This document shows positions 5,321 through 7,974 of a DNA stretch of 7,974 nt, piece after piece. The stretch lies in assembly GCA_016794945.1 (NCBI GenBank), contig JAEUIX010000250.1:1-7974 (forward strand). Reading direction: 5' to 3'. A program made the translations under genes and the position numbers. This stretch comes from Phycisphaerae bacterium (GTDB lineage: Bacteria; Planctomycetota; Phycisphaerae; Phycisphaerales; UBA1924). Each line of letters opens with the position of its first letter. Position 1 is the first letter of the stretch. The notes beneath the pieces were generated by a model. That model did no database searches, was not told the origin of the DNA, and worked only from the letters and a program-made list of their open reading frames with translations.

Positions 5321-7414
5321 ATGAAGGCCTCTCTCGCCTGGCTCAACCGCCTGCTCGACCGCCCCGCCTCCGCCGACGAGGCCGAGCACGCGCTCACCTT
5401 CGCCGGTTTCCCCATCGAGTCGCGACAGCCCCTGCCCGGCGGGGATGAACTGCTCGACGTCGAGGTCACCAGCAACCGGGGCGACGTGCTCTGCCACCTC
5501 GGCGTGGCCCGCGAGATCGCCGCGGCCACCGGCCGCACGCTCCGCCCGCCGGCCGTCCCGCCCGCGGCCGACGCCGGCCCCTGCCCCATCGCCGTCGACA
5601 ACGCCGACCACGGCGCGTGCCCGCTGTTCACCGCCACCGTCGTCACCGACCTGCGCCCCGGCCCCAGCCCGCAGTGGCTCCGCGAGGCGCTCGAGGCCAT
5701 CGGCCAGCGGTCCATCAACTGCATCGTCGACGTGACCAACTTCGTGCTGCACGAACTCGGCCAGCCCAGCCACGTCTTCGACCTGGCCTCGCTCCGCGGG
5801 GGGACGCTCACCGTCCGCTCGGCCGCCAAGGGCGAGCGCCTGGCGCTGCTCGACGGGTCCACGCGCGACCTGGCCCCCGGCGAATGGGTCATCGCCGACG
5901 GGCGCGGGCCCGTCAGCCTCGCCGGCATCATGGGCGGGGCCGAAACCGCCGTGAACGACCGCACCACCGCCGTCGTGCTCGAGGTCGCCACCTGGCGGCC
6001 GGCGATGGTCCGCGCCGCGGCCCGGCGCCTGCAGATCCGCACCGATTCCTCGCACCGCTACGAGCGCTGGGTGCCCCCCGCGACCGTCGAGCACGCCCGG
6101 CGGCGGCTCGTCGGCCTGCTGGCCGAGGTCGCCGGCGGCCGGGTGCAGGGCGGCGTGGCCCGCGTCGGCGCTCCGCCGGAGCCGGCCCGCTCCATCACGC
6201 TGCGCGCGGCCCGCCTGCGGGCGGTGCTCGGCGCGCCGGTCGACGACGCCGCGGCCGAACGTGCGCTGGCGGCCCAGGGCGTGGCCGTGACCGCCCGGCC
6301 TTCGCCCGCGGGCGCGGTGCTGGAGTGCGCCCCGCCGGCGCACCGGCCGGACCTGCGGATCGAGGAGGACCTGATCGAGGAAGTGGCGCGGACCGTGGGC
6401 TACGACCGCATCCCGGTGCTGGAGCGATTGCCGGTGCGCGTCGGCCCCGCGCAGCCGGCCGAGCGCGCCGAGCGCCGCCTGGCCGAGGTGCTGGCGGGCC
6501 TGGGCTTCTTCGAAGCGCTGACGTTCAGTTTCACCTCGCCGAAGAAGGCCGCGCCCTGGCTGGCCGCCGGCGTGGAGACCATCAGCCTGCCCGACGAGCG
6601 TCGCGGCGCCGAGCCGAGCCTCCGCCCGAGCGTGCTCACCGGGCTGCTGGCCTGCCGCAAGGCGAACCAGGATGCGCGCACCCGCCACGACGGCGGCGTG
6701 CGGCTGTTCGAACTGGCCGCGACCTACGCGCAGCAGTCCGGCTCGGGCGCGACCGTGGAGCGTCGTTCGCTGGCGCTGCTGCTGGACGTGGCGGCCACCG
6801 GGGGCAAGGAGATCGACCGCCGCCAGCACGCGGTGCGCGTGGCGCGCGGCGCGGTCGAGGCCGCGGTCGAGGCGATGGCCGGACCCGGCGCGGCGCTGGC
6901 GATCGAGCCCTGCCCGCCGCCCCAGCCGGCGTGGGACCCCGCCGCCTGCGCCGCCGTTTCGCTCAACGGCCGGCGCCTCGGCACGCTCGGGCTCATCGCC
7001 CAGGACGTACTGCGGTCGCACGACCTGGCCCAGGGGGCCGCGGCGGCCGAACTCGACCTCGGCGAGCTGATCGCGCTCTACCCCCCGCGGGCGATGGCCC
7101 ACGAACTGCCCAGGTTCCCGCCCGTGGAGAAGGACCTGACGATCGTCGTGGACGAATCCACGCCCTGGAGCGGCGTCGAGCGGCTGGTGCGCGAGCACCG
7201 CGCGGCCCTGGGCCCGCTGGAATCGTGCGCGTTCGTCGGCGTCTACCGCGACCCGGCCCGCGCCGGCGCCAAGAACGTCACCTTCCGCCTGACCTTCCGC
7301 GACCCGGCGCGCACGCTGACCAACGAGGAGATCGACCAGGCGGTCGCGGCGTTCAAGCGGTCGGCGGTGCCGTCGATCGGCCGGCCGCTGGAAGAGCTGG
7401 CACCCGCCCGGTAG
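5321..7414 (+). CDS. pheT: Phenylalanyl-tRNA synthetase beta subunit lacking the EMAP/OB domain
   Basis: The beta chain of the (alpha-beta)2 synthetase that charges tRNA-Phe in the cytoplasm. It has 697 residues, against about 795 in E. coli. Domains in order: N-terminal B1 start (1-33, MKASLAWLNRLL...FAGFPIE); B1 continuation with VTSNRGDVLCHLGVARE (49-65); B3/B4 (about 100-275) with SINCIVDVTNFVLHELGQPSHVFD (131-154), LAGIMGG (200-206) and SSHRYER (243-249), the editing region; B5 (about 293-365) ending HRPDLRIEEDLIEEVAR (341-357); the catalytic-like core to ~590; and a complete C-terminal ferredoxin-fold anticodon-binding domain (about 597-697). The ~100-residue EMAP-type tRNA-binding insert normally between GFEV and the T-x-N-R-x-D motif is absent, with only about 15 linker residues there. 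ATG 5321 is chosen over an in-frame TTG at 5282 for homology and the TACCCT box. No pheS is seen; immediate upstream is divergent padR. Confidence 0.95.
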   Translation: MKASLAWLNRLLDRPASADEAEHALTFAGFPIESRQPLPGGDELLDVEVTSNRGDVLCHLGVAREIAAATGRTLRPPAVPPAADAGPCPIAVDNADHGACPLFTATVVTDLRPGPSPQWLREALEAIGQRSINCIVDVTNFVLHELGQPSHVFDLASLRGGTLTVRSAAKGERLALLDGSTRDLAPGEWVIADGRGPVSLAGIMGGAETAVNDRTTAVVLEVATWRPAMVRAAARRLQIRTDSSHRYERWVPPATVEHARRRLVGLLAEVAGGRVQGGVARVGAPPEPARSITLRAARLRAVLGAPVDDAAAERALAAQGVAVTARPSPAGAVLECAPPAHRPDLRIEEDLIEEVARTVGYDRIPVLERLPVRVGPAQPAERAERRLAEVLAGLGFFEALTFSFTSPKKAAPWLAAGVETISLPDERRGAEPSLRPSVLTGLLACRKANQDARTRHDGGVRLFELAATYAQQSGSGATVERRSLALLLDVAATGGKEIDRRQHAVRVARGAVEAAVEAMAGPGAALAIEPCPPPQPAWDPAACAAVSLNGRRLGTLGLIAQDVLRSHDLAQGAAAAELDLGELIALYPPRAMAHELPRFPPVEKDLTIVVDESTPWSGVERLVREHRAALGPLESCAFVGVYRDPARAGAKNVTFRLTFRDPARTLTNEEIDQAVAAFKRSAVPSIGRPLEELAPAR

Positions 7415-7430
7415 GCGCCGCCGGGGCGGT

Positions 7431-7436
7431 TACCAT
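7431..7436 (+). promoter_or_regulatory. Putative -10 box (TACCAT) of the zinc-ribbon gene
   Basis: TACCAT lies 17 nt after the pheT stop and is followed by 6 nt (CCACGC) and GTG 7443, the same layout as for the transporter gene. It suggests a separate leaderless transcript, although the gap of 28 nt also permits readthrough from pheT. Confidence 0.45.
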
Positions 7437-7442
7437 CCACGC

Positions 7443-7974
7443 GTGACCTGGCCCAACCCGCCAGACTGGGTGATCTACGCGGGGGCCGTCGCGTGCCTGC
7501 TGCTCGGGCCTCCGCTGCTGTACTGGTCGCTGTGGCGCGACCGCCCGCGCGGGCGGCTGCGCTGCCCGCGCTGCTGGTACGACCTGGGCGCGGTCTCGCC
7601 CGCGGCCGACACGGGGACGTTCGCCCCGGTCACGTGCCCCGAGTGCGGGCGCGTGGCCCGCGCGCCGCGCGACCTGCGGCGCACGCGCCGGCGCTGGGCC
7701 GTCGCCGTCGCGGCGATGCTGCTGGTGGCCGGAGCGCCGGTGCTGGCGGCCTGGCCGGCGATCCGCGCGCGGGGCTTCTGGGCCAGCGTGCCCACTACGG
7801 TGCTGCTGGGCGTCGAATCGCTGCTGGGCACGGGCACCTGGCCCGCGCTCAGCGAGGCGCGCCAGCAGCGCCTCTACAGGCTCGACCACAGCCAGTGGCA
7901 GTGGCGGCTGCTGCTGGAGCGCGCCGGCGGCGGCCTGGCCGATCTGCGCACGCGCTGGCCCGAGGGCGTGCCCA
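7443..7974 (+). CDS. Zinc-ribbon membrane protein, N-terminal part (runs off the window)
   Basis: The frame opens at GTG 7443 and stays open for 177 codons to the window edge, so the C-terminus is missing. Residues ~10-30 (VIYAGAVACLLLGPPLLYW) are hydrophobic, a basic stretch follows, and a four-cysteine ribbon is formed by C41-P-R-C44 (CPRCWYDLG) and C65-P-E-C68 (CPECGR). After a strongly basic segment (about 73-84, RAPRDLRRTRRR) comes a second hydrophobic segment, about 85-104. Both flanks of the ribbon are Arg-rich, so the ribbon probably lies in the cytoplasm. The remaining part (LSEARQQRLYRLDHSQWQWRLLLERAG) is amphipathic and unassigned. In my experience CPRCWYDL...CPECG membrane proteins are frequent in Phycisphaerae, with no known function. 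GTG 7443 is preferred because TACCAT lies 6 nt upstream and the first membrane segment begins just after it. The gene follows pheT by 28 nt on the same strand. Confidence 0.8.
   Translation, partial: MTWPNPPDWVIYAGAVACLLLGPPLLYWSLWRDRPRGRLRCPRCWYDLGAVSPAADTGTFAPVTCPECGRVARAPRDLRRTRRRWAVAVAAMLLVAGAPVLAAWPAIRARGFWASVPTTVLLGVESLLGTGTWPALSEARQQRLYRLDHSQWQWRLLLERAGGGLADLRTRWPEGVP

Noticed and set aside
4637..7198. 853-codon open frame on the minus strand, antisense to pheT
   Set aside because: Its translation is Gly/Arg/Ala/His-rich low complexity without domains, runs across padR in another frame and mirrors the codon structure of pheT. In GC-rich DNA such long antisense frames are expected.

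Overview
The window is very GC-rich (roughly 70% by eye), with GTG starts and strong G/C preference at third codon positions. The best taxonomic hint is the truncated gene at the right edge. It has a CPRCWYDLG...CPECGR zinc ribbon between two membrane segments, a protein style I associate with Phycisphaerae (Planctomycetota). I therefore infer a planctomycete of that class, with moderate confidence.

Layout, left to right: (1) the 3' part of an ankyrin-repeat protein gene (+), cut by the window edge; (2) about 285 bases without a gene, holding a 3 x 8 bp repeat of the CTCCGTGT type; (3) a cation diffusion facilitator metal transporter (+); (4) a Tat-exported multicopper oxidase (-), convergent with the transporter, with 12 nt between the stop codons and a perfect 14-bp-arm inverted repeat over its last codons; (5) about 310 bases holding the oxidase leader and an intrinsic terminator that closes the next gene; (6) a branched-chain aminotransferase (-) with a Lys/Ala-rich N-terminal tail; (7) a short PadR-type repressor (-); (8) a divergent phenylalanyl-tRNA synthetase beta subunit (+) that lacks the usual N-terminal EMAP/OB tRNA-binding insert; (9) the 5' part of the zinc-ribbon membrane protein (+).

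The genes do not form one pathway. The transporter and the oxidase both handle metals but face each other and cannot share a transcript. The aminotransferase and synthetase are housekeeping genes. The PadR gene has no transporter or other usual target next to it, so its most visible candidate target is its own promoter, where a small dyad overlaps the -10 box.

The most coherent non-coding signal is a TA-N3-T hexamer ending 6 or 7 nt before the start codon of four genes (transporter, padR, pheT, zinc-ribbon gene), which suggests leaderless mRNAs. The oxidase and aminotransferase instead have clear Shine-Dalgarno sequences. I found no CRISPR array, insertion sequence, tRNA or rRNA gene, and no convincing new multi-gene system; the findings below are modest oddities.
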